From Zymobacter palmae (GTDB lineage: Bacteria; Pseudomonadota; Gammaproteobacteria; Pseudomonadales; Halomonadaceae), in assembly GCF_003610015.1 (NCBI RefSeq), contig NZ_AP018933.1:992001-1056000 (forward strand): a stretch of DNA of 64,000 bases. The letters are read 5' to 3'. Positions 46,121 through 56,154 of the stretch are shown here, one piece after another. The position numbers and the translations under genes are program-made. Numbering within the stretch: position 1 is the first letter of the stretch; each line of letters starts with the position of its first letter. The notes under the pieces are model-generated. The model was not told the origin of the DNA and made no database searches. It saw only the letters and a list, made by a program, of their open reading frames with translations.

Positions 46121-47980
46121 CTAGCCATTGAGTGCTTGATAGATAGTGTTCGCCAAGGGGCGACTGATACCGGGAACATTGGCAATATCGTCCAGACTGG
46201 CCTTGCGAATGCCCTGCAGTCCACCGAAGTAGCGCAGTAATGCCTGGCGGCGTTTGGGGCCGATGCCTGCAATGCCTTCCAGCGACGACGTTCGGCGCTG
46301 CTTATCGCGCTTGCGTCGGTGGCCGGTAATGGCGAAGCGGTGCGACTCATCGCGGATATGCTGTACCAAGTGCAGGGCAGGTTCGGTGCCTTCCAATGTT
46401 ACCGTCTGGTCAGTGGTCTCCAAGAACAGGGTCTCCAGCCCGGGCTTGCGCGTTGTGCCTTTTGCCACCCCAAGCAACGTCATGCGGTTGGATATCGCCA
46501 GTTCTTCCAGCACTTCGCGGGCCATATTGAGCTGTCCTTTGCCGCCATCCACGATCAATACGTCGGGAAACGTCTGGTCTTCATCGCGCAAACGGGTATA
46601 GCGGCGCGTTAGGGCTTGGCGCATGGCAGCATAGTCGTCGCCGGGTGCCACACCGTTGATGTTGAAGCGGCGGTACTCAGATGTATTGGGCCCCATGTCG
46701 CTGTCAAACACTACGCAAGAGGCGACGGTGGCTTCGCCGTGGCTGTGGCTTATGTCAAAGCACTCCAGCCGTTTGGGGGTTTCCGCTAGCCCCAGTGCTT
46801 CGCGCAGCGCAATAAAGCGTTGCCGGATCTGTTTCTGGTTCGACAGCGTTGATGCCAGATGCTGCTCGGCGTTGGTCTGGGCCAAGCGTACCCACTGCGC
46901 ACGATGCCCGCGCACTTGGCTGGTTACGCGAATATGCCGCTCTGCATAGTGCGAAAGCGCTTCTTCAATAAGGGCCTGATCTTCCAGTGTCACGTTGACC
47001 AGTACCTCGGCAGGTACTCGCTGTTCTAGCCCCAAATAGTACTGACTGATGAACTCGCCCATCAGGGCTTCGCTCGGCAGATCTAGTCCATTGTCTGGTG
47101 TGAAGTGGCGTGTACCGAGCACACGCCCGTCGCGAATGCTCAGCAGCGTAATGCAGAGCCCGCCGGGCTGTTCGATATAGGCGAATACGTCAGCGTTGCC
47201 GTGCTGCATATCGACAGACTGGTGGCTCTGTAGGCTGCGCAGCTGCTGGATCTGGTCGCGGATAAAGGCTGCTTTTTCGAAGGCCAGCGATGAGGCAGCG
47301 GCTTCCATCTCATGGCTGAGGCGTATGGCAACCTGTTCACTGCGGCCTTCAAGGCATTGGGTCGCGTGTTCGAGCTGTTGCTGATAGTCGTGCTCGTCGA
47401 TATAGCCCACGCAAGGGGCCGTACAGCGGCTGATCTGGTACTGCAAGCATGGTCGTTCTCGATGGGAGAATTCGCTGTCCTCGCAGTTGCGGATGCGAAA
47501 GATCTTTTGCATAAGCTGAAGCGTGTCGCGCACAGCAACCGAGCTAGGGTATGGGCCATAGTAGCGTCCGTCGTTGCGCGGTCGCCGAACGCGGCGCATC
47601 TCCAGCTTGGGAAATGCATGTCGAGTGTTTGCGAAGACATAGGGGTAGGACTTGTCGTCGCGCATCAGGATATTGTAAGGCGGGCGCTCTTTCTTAATCA
47701 GCGTTTGCTCAAGCAGCAGCGCTTCGGTTTCGGTGTGAGTCACCGTTACCTGGATGTCGGCGATATGGGACACTAACGCGCGCGTCTTGGTGTTGAGGCC
47801 CGTACTGCGAAAATAGCTCGACAGGCGCGCCTTTAAGCGGCGTGCTTTGCCTACATAAAGAATGTCGCCCTTGGCGTCATACATACGGTAGACGCCAGGT
47901 GCTTCCGAGACGCTGCGCAGAAAAGCGCGCGCGTCGAAACGAGTGTTCGTCGGGTCGTTTGTAGACACACGAGGTACCAT
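46121..47980 (-). CDS. uvrC: Excinuclease ABC subunit C
   Basis: Makes the dual incisions around bulky DNA lesions with UvrB. The GIY-YIG nuclease at the N-terminus (GVYRMYDAKGDILYVGKARRL) makes the 3' cut. A UvrB-interacting UVR motif lies around residues 200-240. An RNase H-like nuclease follows (ECFDISHSHGEATVASCVVF, DVLIVDGGKGQL), and two HhH motifs close the protein (LEGIAGIGPKRRQALLRYFGG, IANVPGISRPLANTIYQ). Length 619 residues (E. coli 610). It is not followed by pgsA as in most relatives; no gacA/uvrY precedes it. Confidence 0.96.
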   Translation of the reverse strand: MVPRVSTNDPTNTRFDARAFLRSVSEAPGVYRMYDAKGDILYVGKARRLKARLSSYFRSTGLNTKTRALVSHIADIQVTVTHTETEALLLEQTLIKKERPPYNILMRDDKSYPYVFANTRHAFPKLEMRRVRRPRNDGRYYGPYPSSVAVRDTLQLMQKIFRIRNCEDSEFSHRERPCLQYQISRCTAPCVGYIDEHDYQQQLEHATQCLEGRSEQVAIRLSHEMEAAASSLAFEKAAFIRDQIQQLRSLQSHQSVDMQHGNADVFAYIEQPGGLCITLLSIRDGRVLGTRHFTPDNGLDLPSEALMGEFISQYYLGLEQRVPAEVLVNVTLEDQALIEEALSHYAERHIRVTSQVRGHRAQWVRLAQTNAEQHLASTLSNQKQIRQRFIALREALGLAETPKRLECFDISHSHGEATVASCVVFDSDMGPNTSEYRRFNINGVAPGDDYAAMRQALTRRYTRLRDEDQTFPDVLIVDGGKGQLNMAREVLEELAISNRMTLLGVAKGTTRKPGLETLFLETTDQTVTLEGTEPALHLVQHIRDESHRFAITGHRRKRDKQRRTSSLEGIAGIGPKRRQALLRYFGGLQGIRKASLDDIANVPGISRPLANTIYQALNG

Positions 47981-48155
47981 GAATGCGGAGCCGGTCGAAA
48001 ATCGTTCGAACGGTTCGAGGCCGAATAGAAATAGAAGCGCTAAGGCAAAAACGGGAGGCGAGATCGTTGCGGCTATCTGCCTTGATCACATACGCCTTAA
48101 TATCGTCCCACAATGGGGGCATTCCGTGAACAGTGCAAGGCGATAAGGGAAAGTG

Positions 48156-48184
48156 TTGACTTTCATCTTACATCTCAATAGAAT
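48156..48184 (+). promoter_or_regulatory. Promoter of tRNA-Ala
   Basis: TTGACT and TAGAAT separated by 17 nt, ending 14 nt before the tRNA gene. Confidence 0.75.
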
Positions 48185-48198
48185 GCGCAGCGTGGTCT

Positions 48199-48274
48199 GG
48201 GGCCTTAGCTCAGTTGGTAGAGCGCAACGCTGGCAGCGTTGAGGTCATCGGTTCGAACCCGTTAGGCTCCACCA
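48199..48274 (+). tRNA. tRNA-Ala (anticodon GGC)
   Basis: A 76-nt cloverleaf: acceptor GGGGCCT / AGGCTCC (one G-T), anticodon loop CTGGCAG with GGC, T-arm GGTTCGAACCC, encoded CCA at 48272-48274. Confidence 0.96.
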
Positions 48275-48288
48275 GATCTTCTACTTTG

Positions 48289-48324
48289 AATTCCGCTACC
48301 CATATTGGTAGACGGAATTTTTTT
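48289..48324 (+). terminator. tRNA-Ala terminator
   Basis: AATTCCG-CTACC pairs with GGTAG-A-CGGAATT around CATATT and runs into seven T. The following 300 bp up to grxD (48325-48632) show no gene or motif I can name beyond a pyrimidine-rich stretch. Confidence 0.78.
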
Positions 48325-48632
48325 GTATCTGTAGTTTCTCTCCTTTTTCCTTCCTTGCCCCATGACTTTCTTATTGTCGGATGGCGTGGCCGCTTATTCT
48401 CTTTACCTCCCCTTACCCCTTTCGAGTGTTCTATCTACGCTATAGCATGATCTTATCGAGCGCTGCCGCTTTCCGGTGAAGTGGTCGTGCCCGTTATAGC
48501 CAAATCTGATGGGCATCATGAAGTGCGTTCATGGTCTGTGCGCTGGTATGAGTAGGCGAGGCATGCGTACAATAGTGGTAAGTCGTGCAGCGATGCACAT
48601 CGATTCCCGTTCACGAACAGAGGACCGATCTC

Positions 48633-48974
48633 ATGAGCGAGACGCTCGATACCATCAAGCAGCAAATCAACGACAACACGATCTTGCTGTACATGAAAGG
48701 CACGCCGCAGTTCCCGCAGTGCGGTTTCTCTGCTCAGGCGGTTCAGGCGCTGATTAACTGTGGCGAGCGCTTTGCCTTCGTCAACATTCTGGAAAATCCG
48801 GATATCCGTGCTGAACTGCCGAAATACGCCAACTGGCCGACGTTCCCGCAGCTGTGGGTCAACGGCGAGCTAATCGGTGGCTGCGATATCATCGTTGAAA
48901 TGTACCAGAGCGGTGAGTTGGCAACGTTGCTGAAGGAAGCGGCGGCCAATGATGACGCTGAGAAAAATGCCTGA
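48633..48974 (+). CDS. grxD: Monothiol glutaredoxin Grx4
   Basis: CGFS-type glutaredoxin that binds a bridging [2Fe-2S] cluster with glutathione and hands it on in Fe-S assembly. The active site CGFS is in MKGTPQFPQCGFSAQAVQ, with WPTFPQLWVNGELIGGCDI forming the GSH-binding side. ATG 48633 follows AGAGGA at about 8 nt; the longer frame to 48585 is unlikely. Length 113 residues (E. coli 115). Single-gene unit with its own terminator. Confidence 0.95.
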   Translation: MSETLDTIKQQINDNTILLYMKGTPQFPQCGFSAQAVQALINCGERFAFVNILENPDIRAELPKYANWPTFPQLWVNGELIGGCDIIVEMYQSGELATLLKEAAANDDAEKNA

Positions 48975-48996
48975 GCGTATCTGTCGTACATAGTGA

Positions 48997-49030
48997 CAAA
49001 AAAGCCGCTCGATGATGAGCGGCTTTTTTG
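48997..49030. terminator. Terminator between grxD and rnt
   Basis: CAAAAAAGCCGCTC pairs with GAGCGGCTTTTTTG around GATGAT. Symmetric, so it can serve both convergent genes. Confidence 0.9.
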
Positions 49031-49085
49031 TGGCTGAACGTACGTCCAGCGAGCAATTGGCAACAGTGCTGTAGCGGGTATCCGC

Positions 49086-49769
49086 TCAGTAGAGGTTGTC
49101 ATCGTCGTGAGCATCGATGCCCTGTTCGCGGCAGGCAAGGTTCCAGCCGCCCAGATCGCGGTAACGGTTGACCATGGCGCAGAAAAGGTCAGCTGTACGT
49201 TCCGTGTCGTAGCAGGCCGCGTGTGCTTGCTCATTATCGAACGCGATTCCGGCCGCTTCGCATGCTTTGGCCAATACGGTCTGGCCATATACAAAACCGC
49301 CGAGCGTGGCCGTATCGAAGCTGGAAAACGGATGGAACGGATTACGCTTGATACCGCTACGCGCGATGGCGGCGTTTAGAAACTGATGGTCGAAGGCCGA
49401 GTTGTGGCCGACTAAGATGGCGCGGCTGCAACCGTGGGACTTGATGGCCTTGCGTACCATGCTGAACAGCTCACTCAGTGCCTTTTCTTCCGTGATGGCA
49501 GCGCTCTGGCGCAGTGCACTGTCCAAGCGTATGCCGGTAAAGGCCAAGGCCGACTCCGACACGTTAGCACCTTCGAACGGGGTGATATGTGCGCTGTACG
49601 TGGTGTCAGGCAGCAGCTGTCCCGTGGCGTCCATGGTGATCAGCGTTGCACCAATTTCCAGCAGGGCATCGGTCGATGGGTTGAAGCCGCCCGTTTCAAC
49701 GTCAATCACGACGGGAAGATAGCCGCGAAAGCGCTGGCTCATCTGGCGGGCCACGTTGGCATCGGTCAT
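49086..49769 (-). CDS. rnt: Ribonuclease T
   Basis: DEDDh 3'-5' exonuclease that trims tRNA and other stable RNA ends. Exo I is VIDVETGGFNPSTDALLEIG, Exo II lies in ILVGHNSAFDHQFLNAA, and Exo III is HAACYDTERTADLF with the catalytic His and Asp. I chose ATG 49769, which has AAGGGA at about 8 nt; the frame to 49796 is less likely. Length 227 residues (E. coli 215). Confidence 0.94.
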   Translation of the reverse strand: MTDANVARQMSQRFRGYLPVVIDVETGGFNPSTDALLEIGATLITMDATGQLLPDTTYSAHITPFEGANVSESALAFTGIRLDSALRQSAAITEEKALSELFSMVRKAIKSHGCSRAILVGHNSAFDHQFLNAAIARSGIKRNPFHPFSSFDTATLGGFVYGQTVLAKACEAAGIAFDNEQAHAACYDTERTADLFCAMVNRYRDLGGWNLACREQGIDAHDDDNLY

Positions 49770-50011
49770 GCAGGTATCCCTTGCATCAGAGGTCATCCGC
49801 GGATGGCCTTCATGAGTAAGAAAGACATGCCTTTAAGAGGCAAGTGGTCGCGATTGTATCAGATTGGGCGCGATTCGTCCTCGGTGGTGTACGATAGGTC
49901 ATACATGACGATATACTGCGGTATCAGCAATTTCATATGCATAGTGCGGAGATAACCGCCTATGGCGTACGCTGGCTGTACCACGATCAGTACAAACAAA
50001 AGGAGATGAGC

Positions 50012-51232
50012 ATGTCCGACGTGAAGAAGGTGGTGCTGGCCTACTCGGGTGGGCTGGATACTTCCGTGATCGCCAAATGGCTTCAGGAAACCTACAACTG
50101 TGAAGTCGTGACGTTCACGGCCGATCTGGGTCAGGGTGAAGAAGTCGAACCGGCACGAGAAAAGGCACGTCAGCTGGGCATCAAGGAAATCTACATTGAA
50201 GATCTGCGCGAAACCTTCGTGCGTGACTATGTATTCCCGATGTTCCGTGCCAACACCATCTATGAAGGTGAGTACCTGCTGGGTACTTCCATCGCACGTC
50301 CGCTCATCGCTCGACGATTGGTTGAAATCGCCAATGAAACCGGTGCCGATGCCATCGCACACGGTGCTACCGGTAAAGGTAACGACCAGGTGCGTTTCGA
50401 GCTGGGCGCTTATGCGCTCAAACCGGGTATCAAGGTCATCGCGCCGTGGCGTGAATGGGATCTCAACTCCCGTGAAAAACTGATGGCCTACTGTGAAGAG
50501 CACAACATCCCAGTAGACTACGCTAAGAACAAGAAAAAATCCCCGTACTCGATGGATGCCAACCTGCTGCACATCTCCTATGAGGGCGGCATGCTGGAAG
50601 ACCCGTGGGCCGAAGCGGAAGATGACATGTGGCGTTGGAGTGTCAGCCCCGAGCAGGCTCCGGATGCTCCGACCTACCTCGAAATCACCTACCGCAACGG
50701 TGATCCGGTTGCGCTGGATGGCAAGGAACTGGCACCGCACGAGCTGCTGGCCGAACTGAACCGTCTGGGTGGCGAAAACGGTATCGGTCGTCTGGATATC
50801 GTCGAGAACCGCTATGTAGGCATGAAATCCCGTGGGTGCTACGAAACCCCAGGGGGCACCATCATGCTGAAAGCGCACCGCGCTATCGAATCCATCACGC
50901 TGGACCGCGAAGCGGCTCACTTGAAGGATGGTCTGATGCCGAAGTACGCGGAAATCGTGTACAACGGTTACTGGTGGTCTCCGGAACGCCACATGTTGCA
51001 GGCCGCCATCGACGAAACGCAGAGCGTCGTCAACGGTGTGGTTCGCGTTAAGCTGTACAAAGGCAGTGTAACGGTTGTTGGTCGTAAGTCCGATGACTCC
51101 CTGTTCGATGCATCTATTGCAACGTTTGAAGATGATGCGGGTGCATACGATCAGAAAGATGCTCATGGGTTCATTCGCTTGAACTCACTGCGTCTGCGTA
51201 TTGCCGCTTCTAAAGGTCGTCACGAAGTCTGA
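50012..51232 (+). CDS. argG: Argininosuccinate synthase
   Basis: Joins citrulline and aspartate using ATP in arginine synthesis. The P-loop-like [18 protein letters not shown] is at the N-terminus. [17 protein letters not shown] binds aspartate/citrulline, and [17 protein letters not shown] is the conserved central block. ATG 50012 has AAGGAG exactly 7 nt upstream; ATG 50006 and an open frame to 49937 are less likely. Length 406 residues, the short (non-E. coli) class of the enzyme. Strong codon bias gives a long spurious frame on the opposite strand. A strong terminator follows. Confidence 0.97.
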   Translation: MSDVKKVVLAYSGGLDTSVIAKWLQETYNCEVVTFTADLGQGEEVEPAREKARQLGIKEIYIEDLRETFVRDYVFPMFRANTIYEGEYLLGTSIARPLIARRLVEIANETGADAIAHGATGKGNDQVRFELGAYALKPGIKVIAPWREWDLNSREKLMAYCEEHNIPVDYAKNKKKSPYSMDANLLHISYEGGMLEDPWAEAEDDMWRWSVSPEQAPDAPTYLEITYRNGDPVALDGKELAPHELLAELNRLGGENGIGRLDIVENRYVGMKSRGCYETPGGTIMLKAHRAIESITLDREAAHLKDGLMPKYAEIVYNGYWWSPERHMLQAAIDETQSVVNGVVRVKLYKGSVTVVGRKSDDSLFDASIATFEDDAGAYDQKDAHGFIRLNSLRLRIAASKGRHEV

Positions 51233-51254
51233 TCTTTAGGTGGATACTATTGAG

Positions 51255-51286
51255 AATCGGCGCCTCATGCGGGCGCCGATTTTTTT
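51255..51286 (+). terminator. argG terminator
   Basis: AATCGGCGCC pairs perfectly with GGCGCCGATT around TCATGCG, followed by T run. Confidence 0.9.
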
Positions 51287-51478
51287 ATGGAGAACCTAGG
51301 GTGATCGTCTTGCCGTGCTGGCCGTATGTCCGGTCGCCTTCTCGCGATGATCACTATGCTGATATTTCTGAATGAGCGTGCTCTACGCTTGAGTTAGACC
51401 GTAGAAGGGATTGCGCGCGGTGAAAAATGCACACAGTATCGTGGCAATAACTTGTCATGCCCATAGGAGGGAAGCGCT

Positions 51479-51772
51479 ATGTTGAAGTGGTTGAAACGCA
51501 TTCTGGGCGGGACGGAATCGGCTGCGGGAAGCAAGAAACCGCAGGAAGCCGAGCCGCTGCGCTATCAGGGGTGCGATATCGTGGCGGCCCCCGTTGAACA
51601 GAATGGTCAGTATCGTATTAGCGGTACCATCCGGCAGCCGCCTGAGGAAGATGGTGATCTGTCGATTCCTTTTGATCGTGCGGACACCTTTCCTGATCGT
51701 GAAACGGCAATACGTATGACGCAGCTCAAGGCGCGTCAGTTTATCGACGAACAGGAAACACCTCTGTTCTAA
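51479..51772 (+). CDS. HlyU-family protein
   Basis: Small cytosolic protein that matches the HlyU family as I remember it: LRYQGCDIVAAPVEQNGQYRISGTIR, then FDRADTFPDRETAIRMTQLKARQFIDEQ. Members are annotated as transcriptional activators by name, but this short family (about 95 residues) has no helix-turn-helix and its function is poorly known. The N-terminus MLKWLKRILGG is amphipathic. AGGAGGG precedes the ATG. Single-gene unit with a terminator at 51793. Confidence 0.75.
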   Translation: MLKWLKRILGGTESAAGSKKPQEAEPLRYQGCDIVAAPVEQNGQYRISGTIRQPPEEDGDLSIPFDRADTFPDRETAIRMTQLKARQFIDEQETPLF

Positions 51773-51792
51773 ATGTATTGCGTAGATGAAAT

Positions 51793-51820
51793 AGAAAAGG
51801 GACGCGAGCGTCCCTTTTCT
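51793..51820. terminator. Terminator between the HlyU-like gene and nth
   Basis: AGAAAAGGGACG pairs perfectly with CGTCCCTTTTCT around CGAG. Symmetric, so usable in both directions. Confidence 0.88.
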
Positions 51821-51976
51821 ATTTTCTATGGGGGCTATTCGTTGGCGCGCGGTAAAGGTGAGGATGAAAGACTGCGAGCATGCACTACTGCTGAGAGGCG
51901 CTCATAAATGGGTGAGGCTATCAGCGCATATCAATGAATGGCGGTTCTGTTCAGAGTGAGCTTGTATGCGTAGCGG

Positions 51977-52624
51977 TCAAGCCGTAGCGGGCTCGGTTTT
52001 GTCCTTGAATTCGCACAGGTCTTCAATGATGCAGCTGCCACAGCGAGGCTTGCGGGCCACGCAGGTATAGCGACCGTGCAGTATTAGCCAGTGATGCGCA
52101 TCTAGCTTGAACTCGTCTGGCACGACCTTCAGCAGTTTCTGTTCCACTTCATTGACGTTCTTACCCGGCGCTAACCCGGTGCGATTGGAGACGCGAAAGA
52201 TATGCGTATCGACAGCAATCGTGGGTTCGCCGAATGCGGTGTTGAGGATTACGTTGGCTGTCTTGCGCCCCACGCCCGGCAACGCTTCGAGTGCCGCGCG
52301 TGAACGGGGTACTTCACCTTGATGGTGCTCAAGCAGTTGCTCGCAGAGTGCAACGATATGCTTGGCCTTGTTGTTGTAGAGGCCGAGCGTGCGAATGTGC
52401 TCTTTGATGCCGTCCAGTCCAAGCGCCAGCATGGTCTGCGGTGTGTTGGCTGCCGCAAACAGCGTGCGCGTGGCTTTGTTGACGCCGACATCCGTGGACT
52501 GTGCCGACAGCAGGACAGCAATCAGCAGCTCAAAAGGATCGTCGTTCCACACCAGCTCTGTCGTGGGGCGCGGGTTGGCATCCCGCAAACGAACGAATAT
52601 CTCGTGGCGTGTGGCCTTGTTCAT
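51977..52624 (-). CDS. nth: Endonuclease III
   Basis: DNA glycosylase/AP lyase for oxidised pyrimidines. The helix-hairpin-helix LEALPGVGRKTANVILNTAFG carries the catalytic Lys, with the catalytic Asp in IAVDTHIFRVSNR. The [4Fe-4S] cysteines are spaced C-x6-C-x2-C-x5-C in CVARKPRCGSCIIEDLC. Length 215 residues. It lies 80 bp after rnfB in the same direction, preserving the rnf-nth neighbourhood seen in E. coli and Pseudomonas. Confidence 0.96.
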   Translation of the reverse strand: MNKATRHEIFVRLRDANPRPTTELVWNDDPFELLIAVLLSAQSTDVGVNKATRTLFAAANTPQTMLALGLDGIKEHIRTLGLYNNKAKHIVALCEQLLEHHQGEVPRSRAALEALPGVGRKTANVILNTAFGEPTIAVDTHIFRVSNRTGLAPGKNVNEVEQKLLKVVPDEFKLDAHHWLILHGRYTCVARKPRCGSCIIEDLCEFKDKTEPATA

Positions 52625-52704
52625 AACGGCGGTCGCATAGTGAAAGGGTGTGATGGATTCGCGGTGCAGTATAGGCGAAGCCTAATACCGTTCGCATACG
52701 TCGG

Positions 52705-53619
52705 TCAGGTCGGATCGAGTGCTTGGCGCGCGCGTTCCAGCTGATGCTGTGCGCGTTCCAGCTGTTCTTGGGCTGCCGCTACTTCCATTGGTCCTTCTTG
52801 GCGCTGGCAATGAGCCAGATGCCGTTCAGCACGGCGCAGCGTGTCTTCAGCTGCTGCGAGGGCAATGCGTTGAGAGCGGGCCTGCTGAACGACAGGTGTG
52901 ACCGGGCGGGCGGCTGTCTGACCCCCTAGAGCTTGTAACTGTGCTTCGAGCTGGGGACGAAGAGAATCATCCCGCTTCATGCGGGCCAGCTTTATCTTCA
53001 AGCGACGGCGCAGAGCTGCGTCATCGGTAGGTGTGCTCGCTGCTGGTGATGTCGGGGTGGCGATGCGCTGGTGGCGGCGCGTACGGCGGCGTTCCAGCGC
53101 TTCCGCTTCCCACTGGGCGATACGGGCGATATGTGCCTGATGACGTTGGCGTCCCTGTGTGGCGCGGTGGGCCAGCCAAGCATGCTGTTCTTGCTCGGCG
53201 TGTGCGGCCAGCCAGCCAGGATGTGGGACCATGCTGATGCAGTCTACCGGGCATGGCATAACGCACAGCTCACATCCAGTGCATTCGTCGCGCAGGATGC
53301 TGTGCATCTGCTTGGGTGCCCCAAGGATGGCATCAACTGGACAGGCCTTGATGCACTTGGTGCAGCCAATGCAGATGTCTTCGTCGATAACGGCAAGCAG
53401 GGGCGATTCAGCGGGCTGAGCAAGTGGCAGGGGGGCTTTGTCCAGCAGAGTAGCCAGTGCATCGGCAGTCCGCTGCCCCCCAGGGGGGCAGCGGTTGATC
53501 GCTTCACCATCAACGATGGCCTTGGCATACGGCAGACAGCCTGGATGCCCGCACTTGCCGCACTGTGTCTGCGGCAGAAGCGCGTCGATCTGATCAGCGG
53601 TGATGTGTGACGCCTGCAT
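52705..53619 (-). CDS. rnfB: RnfB-like ferredoxin, orphan and soluble
   Basis: Iron-sulfur protein related to subunit B of the Rnf/Rsx redox complex. The four-Cys domain is C20, C23, C28 and C44 ([15 protein letters not shown] and RCPPGG). Two ferredoxin clusters follow: C83/C86/C89/C93 and C113/C116/C119/C123. The usual N-terminal membrane anchor is absent; the protein starts nearly at the [10 protein letters not shown] block. The C-terminal 160 residues are Arg/Ala/Gln-rich and likely coiled coil. No rnfA, C, D, G or E lies nearby; metG is 2 bp away and nth follows. It may act as a stand-alone electron carrier. Confidence 0.88.
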   Translation of the reverse strand: MQASHITADQIDALLPQTQCGKCGHPGCLPYAKAIVDGEAINRCPPGGQRTADALATLLDKAPLPLAQPAESPLLAVIDEDICIGCTKCIKACPVDAILGAPKQMHSILRDECTGCELCVMPCPVDCISMVPHPGWLAAHAEQEQHAWLAHRATQGRQRHQAHIARIAQWEAEALERRRTRRHQRIATPTSPAASTPTDDAALRRRLKIKLARMKRDDSLRPQLEAQLQALGGQTAARPVTPVVQQARSQRIALAAAEDTLRRAERHLAHCQRQEGPMEVAAAQEQLERAQHQLERARQALDPT

Positions 53620-53621
53620 GC

Positions 53622-55664
53622 TTAGCTGACTCGCTGACCCGGCTGTGCGCCGCAGTCCGGTGATAGCAGGTACAAGCCGTCATCGTTGCCCGTCGCTAGC
53701 ACCATGCCTTCCGATACGCCGAAGCGCATCTTGCGCGGTGCCAAGTTAGCGACCATCACAGTCAGGCGGCCGATCAGTTGTTCAGGCTCGTAGTGCCCGC
53801 GAATACCAGAGAAGACGTTGCGGGTTTCGCCACCGAGATCCAATGTCAGTTGCAGCAGCTTCTTGGAACCCTCTACATAGCCAGCATTCGCAATGCGAGC
53901 GATGCGCAGATCGACCTTAAAGAAATCGTCGATGGTGATTTCATCGGCAATGGGTTCCATCGCCGCGGCAGCTGTCTCGGCTTTGGCATCTTGGCCACCG
54001 TTGCGGATCTGCTGCTCTTCTGCCAGTACTTCCTTGGACGCATCAAGCATCTGCTCGATGGCTTTGGGGTCTACGCGCTGAGCCAGCGGCTTGAACGGTG
54101 CGATGGCGTGATCAATCAGCGGTTGAAGGCGGCTGTCCCAGCTGAGGGAATCCACTTGAAGGAAGGCCTGTGCCTTGGTCGCCATGGCAGGCAAGATCGG
54201 GTAGAGGTAGGTCATCAGCTGGCGGAACAGGTTGATACCAGTTGAGCAAATATCCAGTACTTCCTGTTCTTTGCCTTCCTGCTTGGCCAGTGCCCACGGT
54301 GCTTTGTCGGCAATGTAGGTGTTGGCATCATCAGCCAGTGCCATGATCTGGCGAACGCCTTGGTTGAACTCGCGTGCTTCGAAGGCAGCGGCAATATCAT
54401 CCCCAGCGTCAATGAAGCGCTGCAGCAGTTCGGGTTCAGTAACCGTGCTAGATAGGCGACCGCCTGCCTTCTTGATAAAGCCTGCACAGCGGCTCGCGAT
54501 ATTGACCACTTTGCCGACCACGTCGGAGTTCACGCGCGTCACGAAGTCTTCAAGGTTGAGGTCAAGGTCTTCAACGCGGGAGTTCAGCTTGGCGGCGAAG
54601 TAGTAGCGCAGGTATTCCGGTTCAAGGAACTGCGCATAGGTATCGGCCTTGATGAAGGTGCCGCGAGATTTGGACATCTTGGCACCGTTCACGGTCACGA
54701 AACCGTGGCAGTTGATGCCTGTTGGCAGGCGCATGTTGGCGCCTTTCAGCATCGACGGCCAGAACAGCGCGTGGAAGTAAACGATATCCTTACCGATGAA
54801 GTGATACAGCTCGGCATCCGCATTCGGGCCCCAGTAGCTATCAAAATCTAAGCCTTCACGATCAGCGAGCTGCTTGAAGCTGGTGACGTAGCCGATAGGG
54901 GCGTCGACCCAGACATAGAAGAATTTGTTTGGCGCATCCGGAATCTCGAAGCCGAAGTAGGGCGCATCACGCGAAATGTCCCATTCTTTCAGGCCGTTTT
55001 CGAACCATTCTTGCAGTTTATTGGCGATTTGCGGCTGGACGGTGCCGGACTGCAACCACTCCTGCAGGAACTCTTTGAAGTCCGGCAGTTTGAAGAAATA
55101 GTGAGTCGACGTGCGCAGTTCCGGTGTGGCACCAGAAATGGCCGACACCGGATTGATCAGTTCTGCTGGCGTATAGGTTGTGCCGCATGCTTCGCAGTTG
55201 TCGCCGTACTGGTCGGGCGTATGGCATTTCGGGCAGGTGCCCTTGATGAAGCGATCGGCCAGAAACAGCCCTTTTTCAGGGTCGTACATCTGTTCGATGT
55301 CGCGCGTGGCGATATGGCCTGCGTCGCGCAGACGACGATAGATTTCGCCGCTGAAATGGCGGTTCTCATCGGAGTTGGTTGAGCTGTAGTTGTCGAAGTG
55401 CACACCGAATTTAGCGAAGTCAGCTTGGTGGGCTTCGTTTACGCGTGCGATCAGCTCTTCCGGAGTGATGCCTTCCTGCTCGGCACGCAACATGATGGCC
55501 GTACCGTGCGCATCGTCAGCGCAAACGTAGTGGCACTCATGACCGCGGCTTTTCTGGAAGCGAACCCACATGTCGGTCTGGATGTACTCGAGCAAGTGCC
55601 CTAGGTGGATATCTCCATTGGCGTAAGGAAGCGCGCTGGTAACCAGAATCTTGCGTCTTGACAT
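53622..55664 (-). CDS. metG: Methionyl-tRNA synthetase
   Basis: Charges initiator and elongator tRNA-Met. [18 protein letters not shown] holds the HIGH-type motif. A zinc knuckle ([18 protein letters not shown]) follows at about residue 145. KMSKS is present in [16 protein letters not shown]-terminal tRNA-binding (EMAP/Trbp111-like) domain begins near residue 575 ([20 protein letters not shown]). Length 680 residues (E. coli 677). It is divergent from apbC, a conserved pair. Confidence 0.97.
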   Translation of the reverse strand: MSRRKILVTSALPYANGDIHLGHLLEYIQTDMWVRFQKSRGHECHYVCADDAHGTAIMLRAEQEGITPEELIARVNEAHQADFAKFGVHFDNYSSTNSDENRHFSGEIYRRLRDAGHIATRDIEQMYDPEKGLFLADRFIKGTCPKCHTPDQYGDNCEACGTTYTPAELINPVSAISGATPELRTSTHYFFKLPDFKEFLQEWLQSGTVQPQIANKLQEWFENGLKEWDISRDAPYFGFEIPDAPNKFFYVWVDAPIGYVTSFKQLADREGLDFDSYWGPNADAELYHFIGKDIVYFHALFWPSMLKGANMRLPTGINCHGFVTVNGAKMSKSRGTFIKADTYAQFLEPEYLRYYFAAKLNSRVEDLDLNLEDFVTRVNSDVVGKVVNIASRCAGFIKKAGGRLSSTVTEPELLQRFIDAGDDIAAAFEAREFNQGVRQIMALADDANTYIADKAPWALAKQEGKEQEVLDICSTGINLFRQLMTYLYPILPAMATKAQAFLQVDSLSWDSRLQPLIDHAIAPFKPLAQRVDPKAIEQMLDASKEVLAEEQQIRNGGQDAKAETAAAAMEPIADEITIDDFFKVDLRIARIANAGYVEGSKKLLQLTLDLGGETRNVFSGIRGHYEPEQLIGRLTVMVANLAPRKMRFGVSEGMVLATGNDDGLYLLSPDCGAQPGQRVS

Positions 55665-56154
55665 GGGGTGTGGCCTCGAACATTTGAAGTTGTCTGCACT
55701 GCCATGCCCTGCGGTAATCAGTGCTCAGGTACGTTGGTGCATGTGCAGACAGCGGCAGAATTCGGGATGATGAAGTGAAACGTCGCAATCATCCAATACT
55801 GATAGAATCGTACATTCTAACGCGTTAACCCGCATTTCGGTATGGGGTGCGCGGTGGGAACGCCAATAAAAACACCACTTTTTCTGAGGGTGTCATTATC
55901 GCGTGCGAGCTAGCCGCAGGCCTGCGATCGGAGCATGGCATTGCAGATTAAGCCAGAGTGTTGTTGTGGGGTAATGACGCGTGTCGTTGTAAAGTAGAGG
56001 AAGTGAAACGTCTGCGTGATTGGATGTGTTTCGATGCAGAAAAAAGGCGAGTCGTGCTGTTACCAAGCTGAACGGGAAGAGGGTGAGTCCTTGGTGCCTT
56101 GGTGAGAGCGGCCGCGCTTATGCCACTGAATGAATAAAGAAAAGGAGCAGGTCG
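55665..56154. other. Divergent spacer between metG and apbC
   Basis: About 490 bp with no credible coding frame. It must hold the promoters of metG and apbC. I cannot place a confident -35/-10 pair, T-box-like element or terminator in it. Confidence 0.5.

Noticed and set aside
49859-51166. A 435-codon minus-strand frame opposite argG
   Set aside because: Antisense shadow of argG for the same reason; no initiation signal or family.
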